Positions 19,244-26,666 of a DNA stretch of 64,000 bases are shown here, one piece after another. Position 1 is the stretch's first letter. Every line of letters starts with the position of its first letter. The stretch comes from a bacterium A37T11 (GTDB lineage Bacteria > Bacteroidota > Bacteroidia > Sphingobacteriales > Sphingobacteriaceae): positions 1-64,000 of the forward strand of contig FOBR01000007.1 of assembly GCA_900109895.1 (NCBI GenBank), in the 5' to 3' direction. The translations under genes were made by a program, and so were the position numbers. The notes beneath the pieces are model-generated. The model was not told the DNA's origin. It saw only the letters and a program-made list of their open reading frames with translations, and did not search any database.

Positions 19244-20293
19244 CTATTTTGACGGAATGACTTCGATTTTTCCTCCATTATTTGAATCGATTTCAAAATG
19301 AACCTGCCCTGTCAGTTCTAACATTTTCAGCACTTCAGTTATATCGCTGAAACGCGATATAGAACCTCCAAAAGTGTCGTTGGGAAAGGAACCCTTAAAT
19401 TCAATATCTACATTGTACCAGCGTTCTATTTTTTTCATAATACGATATATGGACTCATTCTGAAATACAAATTTTCCATCTTTCCATGCATTGACCCGGT
19501 TAGAGCCTATAGTCTGTCTATGTATAAGCCCATTTTTATTTGTCGTTTGTTCACCAGGATTTAGTAATATGGCTCCTGAAGCGGAATGAACTTTTATAGA
19601 CCCCTTAAGCAGACTTGTAATTTCGTTTTCTCCATCATAAGAAGAAATATTGAAGGAGGTTCCTAAAACTACTATTTCCTGCCCTGCAGATAACACCTTA
19701 AAAGGAGAAATGGCATGGTTAGATACCTCAAAATAAGCTTCTCCAGTCAATTGGACAATCCTATTATCAATTCCAAATCGGTCTCCCACTGATAGCTTGC
19801 TATCAGCATTTATCCATACTTTTGTACCATCGGGTAGTATTACCTGATATTGGCCTCCTCTTGGTGTGATGACGGTCATAGCGTTGAGACCTCTGCTAAT
19901 TTTTATTGAGTGATTTTGGTTGTTAATGTATGATATGTTGGTTTTTCCTATAATAATTCCAGGAAATTTTCCACTTAAATTTAGTTTTTTCCCGTCAGCT
20001 GTTAGCAAGATCGCTTGGTTATGCCCCGCGCTTATAGTGGTAAGTTTCTTAACGGTTGACCCACGAATGCCAGGGAAAATTGTTTTATAAAAACAATAGA
20101 CACCAGTGGTAAGGATTAACAAAACGATGGCTGCTACGGTAATTATTTTTTTTAGTTTTTTCGCCCGAATTTGAAGATGATATGCTGAATGGTCATAGTT
20201 GTTATACCAAGTTTCAACCAATGCCTTTTCAGCCTCAGTACACCTCCCCTCAAGGTATTTCTTAATATATTTCTTTAAGTGTTCTTCTGTCAT
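19244..20293 (-). CDS. FecR-family anti-sigma factor (locus 2)
   Basis: This 349-residue protein has a short cytoplasmic domain (KKYIKKYLEGRCTEAEKALV), one membrane helix (ITVAAIVLLILTTGVYCFY, about 50-69), a FecR domain (TPRGGQYQVILPDGTKVWIN) and a C-terminal DUF4974 part (FQNESIYRIMKKIERWYNV). It couples the STN domain of the following SusC to the sigma factor encoded just upstream. It is shorter than the locus 1 FecR but has all the domains. Confidence 0.93.
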   Translation of the reverse strand: MTEEHLKKYIKKYLEGRCTEAEKALVETWYNNYDHSAYHLQIRAKKLKKIITVAAIVLLILTTGVYCFYKTIFPGIRGSTVKKLTTISAGHNQAILLTADGKKLNLSGKFPGIIIGKTNISYINNQNHSIKISRGLNAMTVITPRGGQYQVILPDGTKVWINADSKLSVGDRFGIDNRIVQLTGEAYFEVSNHAISPFKVLSAGQEIVVLGTSFNISSYDGENEITSLLKGSIKVHSASGAILLNPGEQTTNKNGLIHRQTIGSNRVNAWKDGKFVFQNESIYRIMKKIERWYNVDIEFKGSFPNDTFGGSISRFSDITEVLKMLELTGQVHFEIDSNNGGKIEVIPSK

Positions 20294-20376
20294 CGTCTGT
20301 CCCTGAACTAACAGTTCCGGTTTTATATACTAGACAATTCAAATGAAGTATGGGGCTAGTGATAATTAAAATAAAT

Positions 20377-20985
20377 CTATAAATTTAATAGGCTATGCGA
20401 TATAACAAGGAGTAATCCGCAAATGGACATTAAAAATGTTGATTTAATACGGCCTCTTATTTTTTTTAGCGCAGCTTTTATGTGGTTTTTTACAGTAGAC
20501 TCTGATATGGCAAATTTTTGGGCAATTTCTTTATGGCTAAGGTATCCTTGCCGACTAAGCAAAAATACGGTTTTCATTTTTTTAGGAAGCTGTTCAATTT
20601 CTGCTTGAATGGTGTGCTGTAATTCTGAAAGGCGTAGTTGCTGGTCTGCGTCATCGCCAAAAAAATCTACCACATGCTGGAAAGAAACTAGATGACTTTC
20701 GTTCATTTTTTTATGAAGGAGCATATTTAGAATAATATTTCGGAGCATTTGATGCAGATATCCTGAAAAATTATTCGTTTTTGGTAATGCTTGCCTCTTT
20801 TCCCATAATTTGACAAATAAGGATTGAACAGCGTCTTGGGCATCATCCTTATTTCCTAATTTTTTATAAGCTTGTGCTTGTAAAACGTCTTTAAATCTAA
20901 TAAAAATAATTTCGAAAGCTTTTTCATTACTTTCTTTGATTAACTCAGCCAACACTTCAGCCGTATATGATTGGTAAATAGACAT
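20377..20985 (-). CDS. ECF RNA polymerase sigma factor (locus 2)
   Basis: This factor of 202 residues has region 2 (FEIIFIRFKDVLQAQAYKKL, DAQDAVQSLFVKLWEKR) and region 4 (LPKKMKTVFLLSRQGYLSHK, EIAQKFAISESTVKNHIKAA). A hydrophobic C-terminal tail resembles that of the locus 1 factor. It starts at the ATG at 20985, 18 nt behind a good -7 element. It is the first gene of the locus 2 cascade. Confidence 0.93.
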   Translation of the reverse strand: MSIYQSYTAEVLAELIKESNEKAFEIIFIRFKDVLQAQAYKKLGNKDDAQDAVQSLFVKLWEKRQALPKTNNFSGYLHQMLRNIILNMLLHKKMNESHLVSFQHVVDFFGDDADQQLRLSELQHTIQAEIEQLPKKMKTVFLLSRQGYLSHKEIAQKFAISESTVKNHIKAALKKIRGRIKSTFLMSICGLLLVISHSLLNL

Positions 20986-20999
20986 ACCTTGTTTTTAAA

Positions 21000-21089
21000 G
21001 GGCAAAACTAAATAAAATAATTATAAAATCTATTGATATTATATATAAAAAACTTTTTCATTTCGATAAGCAATAAAGAGGTTTTGCCC
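21000..21089 (-). promoter_or_regulatory. Promoter of the locus 2 sigma gene inside a spaced inverted repeat
   Basis: The minus strand reads TAGTTTTG at 21010-21003, an exact TAnnTTTG match. It overlaps one arm of a 9-bp inverted repeat, GGGCAAAAC at 21000-21008 and GTTTTGCCC at 21081-21089, with AT-rich DNA between. From 21088 to 21155 the motif TGCCCGA occurs three times. No gene lies between 20986 and 21227. Confidence 0.4.
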
Positions 21090-21227
21090 CTACTGCCCGA
21101 AACGCATCGGGTGATAGGGATTGTACTGCCCGATATTGCCCGATTTTTTCAAGGGGTTAGCGGGGTTTGCCACATTTGCTCCTGTTAGGAACGCATAAGG
21201 ATTTAACTAAAAAAGAAAGGAGTAATA

Positions 21228-21653
21228 ATGCATCAAGAAAAATGGTGGCTAAGCCACTTGGAAATGCCGGAGCCGTGCGAAATAAAATTAAAGAGAAATC
21301 GCTGGCGCTGGCGGATACCCTGTATAGCGGGGATGAAATTGTTAATCATGCTTGGATTGTTTTTATACAGCGGGCCCTTACTGCGGCTGGTGGATCCCAC
21401 CTCAGCCAGTTTGGATGCCGGAGTCATCAGTATACTGTTGTGTTCGATGCTGTTGGTGGATGCCAGTGTGGTTTCAGCGTGGTTGATGATCAGGTTGATT
21501 CGGGACTTTTTTCCTGTTGCCAGCAGCTGGGATGTGGATGTAGATAAATTAATTACTGAAAAAATAACGCCATGTTTAGAAACAAAATTGTTGGTTGGAT
21601 CATTTTGGGGATTGGTCTTGTTGGGCTGTTTGGGATTTTGGGTTTTGTTGTAA
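21228..21653 (+). CDS. Small membrane protein of the hydrolase/FnIII cassette
   Basis: This 141-residue protein of no recognised family has a basic N-terminal part (KLKRNRWRWRIPC) and two clear membrane helices (about 36-55 and 65-90, AGVISILLCSMLLVDASVVS). A third hydrophobic stretch lies at the C-terminus (LLVGSFWGLVLLGCLGFWVLL-like, about 120-141). The start is firm because AAAGGAG sits 5 nt before the ATG, a strong Shine-Dalgarno that is rare in Bacteroidota. The end overlaps the next gene by 82 bp in another frame. Size, helices and position before a peptidoglycan-hydrolase-like gene recall a holin, but this is only an inference. Confidence 0.6.
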   Translation: MHQEKWWLSHLEMPEPCEIKLKRNRWRWRIPCIAGMKLLIMLGLFLYSGPLLRLVDPTSASLDAGVISILLCSMLLVDASVVSAWLMIRLIRDFFPVASSWDVDVDKLITEKITPCLETKLLVGSFWGLVLLGCLGFWVLL

Positions 21654-22243
21654 TTAAACACCGGGTCACACATGCTGTGGTATCCACTACGCTACAACAC
21701 GATCGGATTATCATTCGCCGAATTTACGCCGCTGAGGTCGGGGTAAGGGAGACCACGGGTAGGAATGACGGGCCAAGAGTTCAGCAGTACTTGCAAGTGG
21801 TGGGCCTGAAAGGCAACTATTCGTATTGTGCCGCCTTCATTTCATGGACATTTGCCCAAGCTGGGATGGCTGAGCCGAGGACTGCCTGGAGCCCGGCGCT
21901 GTTTCCAAAAAATCGGGTGATTTGGGAACGGAATACGGGAGGAGGCAAAACAGTAAGGAATACACAAGAAATTACCCCGCAAACAGGCGATGTATTCAGT
22001 TTATACTTTCAGGAAGTCGGACGCATAGGCCATTGTGGATTTGTGGATGAATGGAGCGGAAGGTGGTGCATGACCGTTGAAGCCAATACAAACGATGTAG
22101 GTTCCGTTGCAACGACAGATAACGTAGGAAACCCTATTAGAGCAGGACCGGGAGAAGGGGTATATCGTAAAAAGAGATCAGTCAGTACCTTATATAAAGT
22201 GGCAGACTGGGTCGAAAAAAGCAATTTATCAACGAATAAATAA
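21572..22243 (+). CDS. Membrane-anchored CHAP-like peptidoglycan hydrolase
   Basis: This 223-residue protein has an N-terminal membrane helix (about 8-28, GWIILGIGLVGLFGILGFVV). A CHAP/NlpC-P60-like cysteine hydrolase domain follows (about 45-190). The likely catalytic residues are Cys86 (NYSYCAAFISW), His154 (RIGHCGFVDE) and an acidic or Asn residue in VEANTND (170-174). Such enzymes cut peptidoglycan peptide or amide bonds. The uncleaved-looking N-terminal helix would place it in the periplasm or give it signal-arrest-release topology. The ATG at 21572 has no Shine-Dalgarno, so translation may be coupled to the overlapping upstream gene. Confidence 0.65.
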   Translation: MFRNKIVGWIILGIGLVGLFGILGFVVIKHRVTHAVVSTTLQHDRIIIRRIYAAEVGVRETTGRNDGPRVQQYLQVVGLKGNYSYCAAFISWTFAQAGMAEPRTAWSPALFPKNRVIWERNTGGGKTVRNTQEITPQTGDVFSLYFQEVGRIGHCGFVDEWSGRWCMTVEANTNDVGSVATTDNVGNPIRAGPGEGVYRKKRSVSTLYKVADWVEKSNLSTNK

Positions 22244-22265
22244 TGTATAAAAGGAGTAAAAAACA

Positions 22266-22901
22266 ATGAGAAACGATCGGGTAATTACCAATTATTCCAA
22301 GCTGAGTGACGCTGATTTATCTACACTGGCTGGAAAGACGTTAACCAATATGACAGGCAATGTGAATTTTCCAACGCCAGATATTTCACTGGAGGATTAT
22401 ACCGTGCTGGTTAATGATTATCGTACCAAACACGAGGCCGCTGCTGAAACTGGGGGGAAGTTTGCTGTGACTGCCAAAGATTTGGCAAAACTTATCCTGG
22501 TGGAAGGGATGAAACGCATGGCTGGCTATGTAAACTACATCGCTGTTGGCAATGCCAACATGCTGGTAAGTTCTGGGTTTATATTGGCCGAGCAGCCGGC
22601 TAATGGCTCACGGCCATTGCCACCGCTATGGGTTCGCTTGCGGATAGGTCAGCAAAAAGGTGAGCTGAAAATGGACCTGGCCCCGGTGAAAGGGGTATGG
22701 GAATACGAGTATCAGCTGAGTAACCAGGTAGGCTTAGATGGACAGATAGTGTGGAGTGAAACCATAAAGACTACGACGAAGGCCCGCAGTACGCAGCTTT
22801 CTGCACTACAAAGTGTGCAGACCTATTGGGTCCGTGTCCGTGCGCGGAATGGGTACGGGGTTAGTGATTGGACGGAGCCGGTTTCCGGAGTCACTAAATA
22901 A
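22266..22901 (+). CDS. Fibronectin type III domain protein of unknown function
   Basis: This 211-residue protein has no signal peptide. The N-terminal half is helical (SKLSDADLSTLAGKTLTNM, then GNVNFPTPDISLEDYTVLVN and KLILVEGMKRMAGYVNY). The C-terminal part (about 118-211) is one fibronectin type III module (YQLSNQVGLDGQIVWSE through VRVRARNGYGVSDWTEPV). Proteins of this size and design recur in Bacteroidota genomes with no known role. A strong Shine-Dalgarno (AAAAGGAG, 9 nt before the ATG) matches that of the first cassette gene. A hairpin repeat element follows the stop directly. Confidence 0.75.
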   Translation: MRNDRVITNYSKLSDADLSTLAGKTLTNMTGNVNFPTPDISLEDYTVLVNDYRTKHEAAAETGGKFAVTAKDLAKLILVEGMKRMAGYVNYIAVGNANMLVSSGFILAEQPANGSRPLPPLWVRLRIGQQKGELKMDLAPVKGVWEYEYQLSNQVGLDGQIVWSETIKTTTKARSTQLSALQSVQTYWVRVRARNGYGVSDWTEPVSGVTK

Positions 22902-22903
22902 TT

Positions 22904-22972
22904 AAAATGAGGCTTTGAGGACGGGGGCCTTGGCTGCGAAGCAGGCTCGGCCCCGGACCAAAGTCTCATTTT
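22904..22972. repeat. Intergenic hairpin element, copy 1
   Basis: Outer arms AAAATGAGGCTTTG (22904-22917) and CAAAGTCTCATTTT (22959-22972) pair over 14 bp with one G-T pair. They enclose a 41-nt core with GGGGCC (22924-22929), CTGC-GAA-GCAG (22934-22944) and GGCCCC (22949-22954). The A-rich left arm and T-rich right arm could terminate transcription in both directions. It starts 2 nt after the FnIII gene stop. Confidence 0.85.
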
Positions 22973-23006
22973 ATAATGAACACATGACCTTATAAAATAC
23001 AAGACC

Positions 23007-23501
23007 ATGAAAAAAGTAATCATTTTAATCGGGATATACCCGATCATGTCCTGCGCTGTATTTAAACACAAATCAGCAAGCAGCAGTGCCCAAAAAGTCC
23101 TCACGGTCCACGCCAGTCACATCACAGATAGCCTTCAGATGAGGTTACAAACCCAGCACATTCAGTTCCTATCCTTAAACCAACAGGACATCACCGAGAT
23201 TATTCCACAAGGTACATTCAGCTACCGGCCGGACTCCGGATTTATAGGGCAAGCTTCCCACGTGACGGTCTATCGGCAGCAAAAACAGCAATCTCAGATA
23301 AAAGACGCCACAGGTCTCCAGCTCTCCACAACCCACCATCAACAAAAAATAGACAGCACGCTCCAGCAACAATCCCGGCAAAATAGGGAAGAAACACAAA
23401 AATCTAAACCAACTTTAATAATATGGATATATGTGATGGCAGGAATACTGCTGATAATAGGATATGCGTACTTAAAAAAATTTAGAAAATGTGGTAGTTA
23501 A
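23007..23501 (+). CDS. Lipoprotein with C-terminal membrane helix (spanin-like layout)
   Basis: This 164-residue protein of unknown family begins MKKVIILIGIYPIMSC, a lipoprotein signal with Cys16. A hydrophilic, Gln-rich, probably helical middle follows (about 70-130, TVYRQQKQQSQIKDATG and STLQQQSRQNREETQKSK). One C-terminal membrane helix ends it (about 137-157, TLIIWIYVMAGILLIIGYAY) with a basic tail. A lipid anchor at one end and a membrane helix at the other would let it bridge two membranes or fold back on one. It is the last gene of the cassette that includes the CHAP-like hydrolase. Function is an inference only. Confidence 0.55.
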   Translation: MKKVIILIGIYPIMSCAVFKHKSASSSAQKVLTVHASHITDSLQMRLQTQHIQFLSLNQQDITEIIPQGTFSYRPDSGFIGQASHVTVYRQQKQQSQIKDATGLQLSTTHHQQKIDSTLQQQSRQNREETQKSKPTLIIWIYVMAGILLIIGYAYLKKFRKCGS

Positions 23502-23515
23502 ATTTTTTAGCTACC
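23493..23515 (+). terminator. Stem-loop overlapping the cassette's last stop codon
   Basis: GGTAGTTAAA (23493-23502) and TTTAGCTACC (23506-23515) pair around a 3-nt loop with one G-T pair. The hairpin covers the stop of the lipoprotein gene and abuts the possible -7 element TACCTTCG (23512-23519) of the next gene. It may act as a weak terminator, or hide the promoter region in read-through RNA. Confidence 0.3.
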
Positions 23516-23519
23516 TTCG
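23512..23519 (+). promoter_or_regulatory. Possible -7 element for the siderophore receptor gene
   Basis: TACCTTCG differs by one base from TAnnTTTG and lies 37 nt before the ATG at 23556, a normal distance. No clear -33 element was seen. No Fur-box match was recognised by eye. Confidence 0.3.
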
Positions 23520-23555
23520 CCTAATTTTTAATTATTCTAAATAAACTTATATTGT

Positions 23556-25970
23556 ATGAATCAATTTTTATACCTTGTGGTATTTATTTTGGCTACCCAA
23601 TCAGTGGCAGCGCAGCAAAACTTTCAAATAAAAGGTATTGTACTAACGGCAGACGGTAAGCCGGCTGAAGGCGTGTCGGTGCGGCTGGTAGGCTTGGGAA
23701 TTGCCACAAAAACATCGGCTAATGGCGAATATTCGCTGCAAACCACCGAAAAAGGCACCTTTACCCTCCGCATTTCTTCTGTAGGGCTTATGCCGATAGA
23801 AAAGCAAATAACGATTAAGGATGCAACTGTGCAGATGGATACCATTCGATTAGCAGAAAGTGCCGAAACCTTGGAAGAGGTGGTCATATCCACCTCAAAA
23901 CCCAATCCATTTGTGGTGCGTCGCAGCCGGAATGTAGCGAAAATACCGCTGGGTAATCTGGAAAACCCGCAGGTATATACAACCATCACCCGGCAGCTGC
24001 TGGATGAACAGGTCACCACCGATCTCACAGATGCCCTTAAAAATACGCCTGGCATATTGAAAATGCAGGGAAGTCCAGGTAGGGCAGGTGATGGGGGCAT
24101 CTATTATAACTTGCGCGGTTTTTCTACCCGTATTACGATGGTAGATGGTATGCCTGCCCAAACTAATGGGGAAACGGATGTGGCCAACATAGAACGGGTA
24201 GAAGTAATTAAAGGGCCATCCGGAGCACTTTATGGTGGTGCTTTGACAACGTTTGGTGGTTTGATCAATGTGGTAACTAAAAAACCAGTTGACACCTTAG
24301 GGGGCGAGGTTTCATACACAGCAGGCAATTTAAACCTCAGTAGGATCGCTGCCGACATTTATGGTCCCATAGATAAGGGACGTAAACTGACTGCTCGACT
24401 TAATGCGGCTTATCATAAACAAAATACGTTTCAGGATAATGGTCACAGGCAGTCAACGTTTCTGGCTCCGGTGCTGGATTATCGGTTAAATGACCGTGTG
24501 CAGATTACCTTGGGTGCAGAATTTTATCAATACGAAGGAACAAACCCATCTATCGTGTTCCTAGCACGCACCAGGCAGTTTTTTGCGCGTACACCTAAGG
24601 AGCTGCATTTTGATTGGAATCGGTCATACACCAATGATGACATGACTTTAAAGGCGCCTTCTTCGAATGTACATGGTCAACTAAATGTTCATCTTTCAGG
24701 CTCGTGGACTTCGCAAACGAATTTTTCAAGAAATAGCCGCAAAACGGATGGGATATACCAATACCTGTTTGTGCGGGGTAATGAAAGCGACGATGCCCTG
24801 GAACGAAATGTGCAGTTGCAAAATTATGCAGGGGCAAGCACTGGTATCCAACAAAATTTTATAGGTGATGTCAAAGTGGCCGGGCTGCGTAACCGCATCA
24901 TAGTCGGGTTGGACTACTTAAATCAGGAGCTTAACAATAACCTTTCTGCGATTGTAAAATACGATACCGTAAGTGGGTCTAATCCCGGAGCAAATTATGG
25001 TAAAATCTCCAATGCGCTGGTGACTGAAAAAATAGTGAATGCCGGGGGTGCCTTGACACGAAACCATAGCTCCAGTAATGTATATAGTGCCTATGCTTCT
25101 GACTTAATCAATATAACCGGTCAATTGATGGCGATGCTGAGTTTGCGGGTAGATCGTTTCCAGAGTTTGGGCCAACGCAATATCAGTACAGGGGTAATGA
25201 CTGACAACAGTAAGTATGGACAGACTGCATGGTCACCTAAGTTTGGCCTGGTATACCAGTTGCTTAAGGACCGGGTTTCGTTATTTGGTAATTATATGAA
25301 TGGTTTTAGTAACCTGGAGCCCGTTTCACAACCACTGGATGATATCTCAGGTGTGCTAAAACCACAACAGGCTAATCAATGGGAAGGGGGAGTAAAGGTA
25401 GATTTGCTTAATAACCGGTTAAATCTGACGGCCAGCTATTATGACATCAGTGTAACCAACATGGTGCGTACTGAAGTTGTTGAAAGGGAAGGGGTGGCTT
25501 ATAATATTAGTGTACAGGATGGTACCCAAAAGAGCAAAGGGATGGAGCTGGAACTGATCGCAAATCCTTTAAAAGGATTAAATATTGTGGCTGGATTTAG
25601 TCATAACGATAGTAAGTATGAAAAGGCAGACGCCAATGTAAATGGACGCCGGCCAGGATCGGCCGGGCCTGCTGATGTGGCCAATGGCTGGATTAGCTAT
25701 ACGCTGTGGCAGGGAAAGGTTAAAGGATTAGGTGCAGGTTTTGGGATTAACTACGTGGGTAAGCATTTGACGGCAAATACCCTGACGACAGGCGTGTTCA
25801 CTTTCCCATCATACACCTTGCTGCAAGCTACTGTTTATTATGATGGTCCTCGTTTTCGGCTTGGCCTGAAGGTGAATAATTTAACCGATGAACACTATTT
25901 TACCGGTCAGGGAGTCATTAGTCCGCAAATGCCCAGGAATGTCGCGGCCAACCTCACCGTAAAATTTTAA
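23556..25970 (+). CDS. TonB-dependent siderophore-type receptor
   Basis: This 804-residue outer-membrane receptor has a signal peptide ending SVAAQ and a carboxypeptidase-like beta-sandwich (about 22-105). The plug domain (about 130-250) carries TPGILKMQGSPGRAGDGGIY and VEVIKGPSGALYGGAL. A 22-strand barrel ends in NVAANLTVKF. The plug motifs match the ferrichrome/catecholate class rather than SusC, there is no SusD partner, and the length (about 800) fits siderophore receptors. It should import ferric siderophore using TonB-ExbBD. Two PepSY membrane proteins, often linked to siderophore use, lie elsewhere in the window (41106 and 48623). A hairpin element follows 18 nt after the stop. Confidence 0.88.
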   Translation: MNQFLYLVVFILATQSVAAQQNFQIKGIVLTADGKPAEGVSVRLVGLGIATKTSANGEYSLQTTEKGTFTLRISSVGLMPIEKQITIKDATVQMDTIRLAESAETLEEVVISTSKPNPFVVRRSRNVAKIPLGNLENPQVYTTITRQLLDEQVTTDLTDALKNTPGILKMQGSPGRAGDGGIYYNLRGFSTRITMVDGMPAQTNGETDVANIERVEVIKGPSGALYGGALTTFGGLINVVTKKPVDTLGGEVSYTAGNLNLSRIAADIYGPIDKGRKLTARLNAAYHKQNTFQDNGHRQSTFLAPVLDYRLNDRVQITLGAEFYQYEGTNPSIVFLARTRQFFARTPKELHFDWNRSYTNDDMTLKAPSSNVHGQLNVHLSGSWTSQTNFSRNSRKTDGIYQYLFVRGNESDDALERNVQLQNYAGASTGIQQNFIGDVKVAGLRNRIIVGLDYLNQELNNNLSAIVKYDTVSGSNPGANYGKISNALVTEKIVNAGGALTRNHSSSNVYSAYASDLINITGQLMAMLSLRVDRFQSLGQRNISTGVMTDNSKYGQTAWSPKFGLVYQLLKDRVSLFGNYMNGFSNLEPVSQPLDDISGVLKPQQANQWEGGVKVDLLNNRLNLTASYYDISVTNMVRTEVVEREGVAYNISVQDGTQKSKGMELELIANPLKGLNIVAGFSHNDSKYEKADANVNGRRPGSAGPADVANGWISYTLWQGKVKGLGAGFGINYVGKHLTANTLTTGVFTFPSYTLLQATVYYDGPRFRLGLKVNNLTDEHYFTGQGVISPQMPRNVAANLTVKF

Positions 25971-25988
25971 TGATGAATACCCATCAAT

Positions 25989-26057
25989 AAAATGAGTCTT
26001 TGTGAACGGGGACCTTGGCTGCGAAGCAGGTTCGGCCCCGGATCAAAGGCTCATTTT
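25989..26057. repeat. Intergenic hairpin element, copy 2
   Basis: Arms AAAATGAGTCTTTG (25989-26002) and CAAAGGCTCATTTT (26044-26057) pair over 14 bp. The single T-G pair sits where copy 1 has G-T, so the two bases are swapped while pairing is kept. The core is again 41 nt with CTTGGCTGCGAAGCAG. It lies between convergent genes (siderophore receptor and DinB protein), so it may act as a two-way terminator here. Confidence 0.85.
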
Positions 26058-26069
26058 ATACAAAAAAGA

Positions 26070-26531
26070 TTAAAGCAAAATAAATTTTCGAATACTCATC
26101 ATATATCCCATGTGCAGACCCTCGTGATAATTATTAGCTTCCAATGCATCTTGTATAGAAGCGACATGAAATCCCGTACCAGTAGTCCGCTCATTGTAGG
26201 AGATAAACAGTCCATTCCTCACATCTCTTTCGGTTACTTCTATGACCGAAGTTAAGAGCCTTTTCAATTCATCCGCCTCCGCAGTTAATACCGGAGCAGT
26301 AGGTTTTGTGCCGGAATTGTATTTATCAAATAATTCTTCAGGAATGTATCCTTGCAAATGAGATCCTTTGTAAATTAACTTTTGTTGAATAACAAGGATG
26401 TGTCCAATATTCCAGATGAGGTTATTGTTAAAACCAGTTGGAATTTTGTTCAGTTGGTCTAAAGTGTAGTCTTCAAAGAAATTTAAAAATAGCTTTCGGC
26501 TAGTTCTCCACGTTTTAAATAAAGCATCCAT
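26070..26531 (-). CDS. DinB-family putative metal-dependent protein
   Basis: This 153-residue four-helix DinB-superfamily protein has the three metal-ligand histidines at the expected places: one in LIWNIGHILVIQQK (about 48) and two in NNYHEGLHMGYM (about 135-139). Members act as metal-dependent thiol-S-transferases or have unknown roles. It lies behind the stress operon but is separated from it by a strong terminator at 26624-26656, so it is probably transcribed on its own. Confidence 0.85.
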   Translation of the reverse strand: MDALFKTWRTSRKLFLNFFEDYTLDQLNKIPTGFNNNLIWNIGHILVIQQKLIYKGSHLQGYIPEELFDKYNSGTKPTAPVLTAEADELKRLLTSVIEVTERDVRNGLFISYNERTTGTGFHVASIQDALEANNYHEGLHMGYMMSIRKFILL

Positions 26532-26623
26532 TTTATGTTATAGCAAAGTGCAACTCGCCAAAGTTACTTAAATTTATAGCAGACGCTTAAAATTTTTAGG
26601 AAGCTTTATTTTAAAAAATATAC

Positions 26624-26656
26624 AAAGCAGGGATATGGTGATTATATCCCTGCTTT
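26624..26656 (-). terminator. Intrinsic terminator of the ohrR-ohr-DJ-1-ALDH operon
   Basis: AAAGCAGGGATAT (26624-26636) and ATATCCCTGCTTT (26644-26656) form a perfect 13-bp stem with a 7-nt loop. In the minus direction a T-rich stretch follows (rc of 26611-26623, GTATATTTTTTAA). It lies just after the ALDH stop. Confidence 0.8.
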
Positions 26657-26666
26657 ATGGCTGTTA

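Noticed and set aside
21088-21155. tRNA or attachment site near the cassette (TGCCCGA repeats)
   Set aside because: No cloverleaf, integrase or direct-repeat pair flanking the cassette was found.
21167-21547. Alternative plus-strand frame before the CHAP-like gene (contains MVAKPLGNAGAVRNKIKEKS)
   Set aside because: It begins at TTG without a ribosome-binding site and ends in a Cys-rich nonsense-like tail. The frame at 21228 has a perfect Shine-Dalgarno and membrane helices. A frameshift joining the two frames was considered but is not needed.
22904-22972. Hairpin element as a plain intrinsic terminator
   Set aside because: The core is conserved in sequence among copies and copies also lie between divergent genes. 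Simple terminators have no such conserved 41-nt core. Terminator activity at some sites is still possible.
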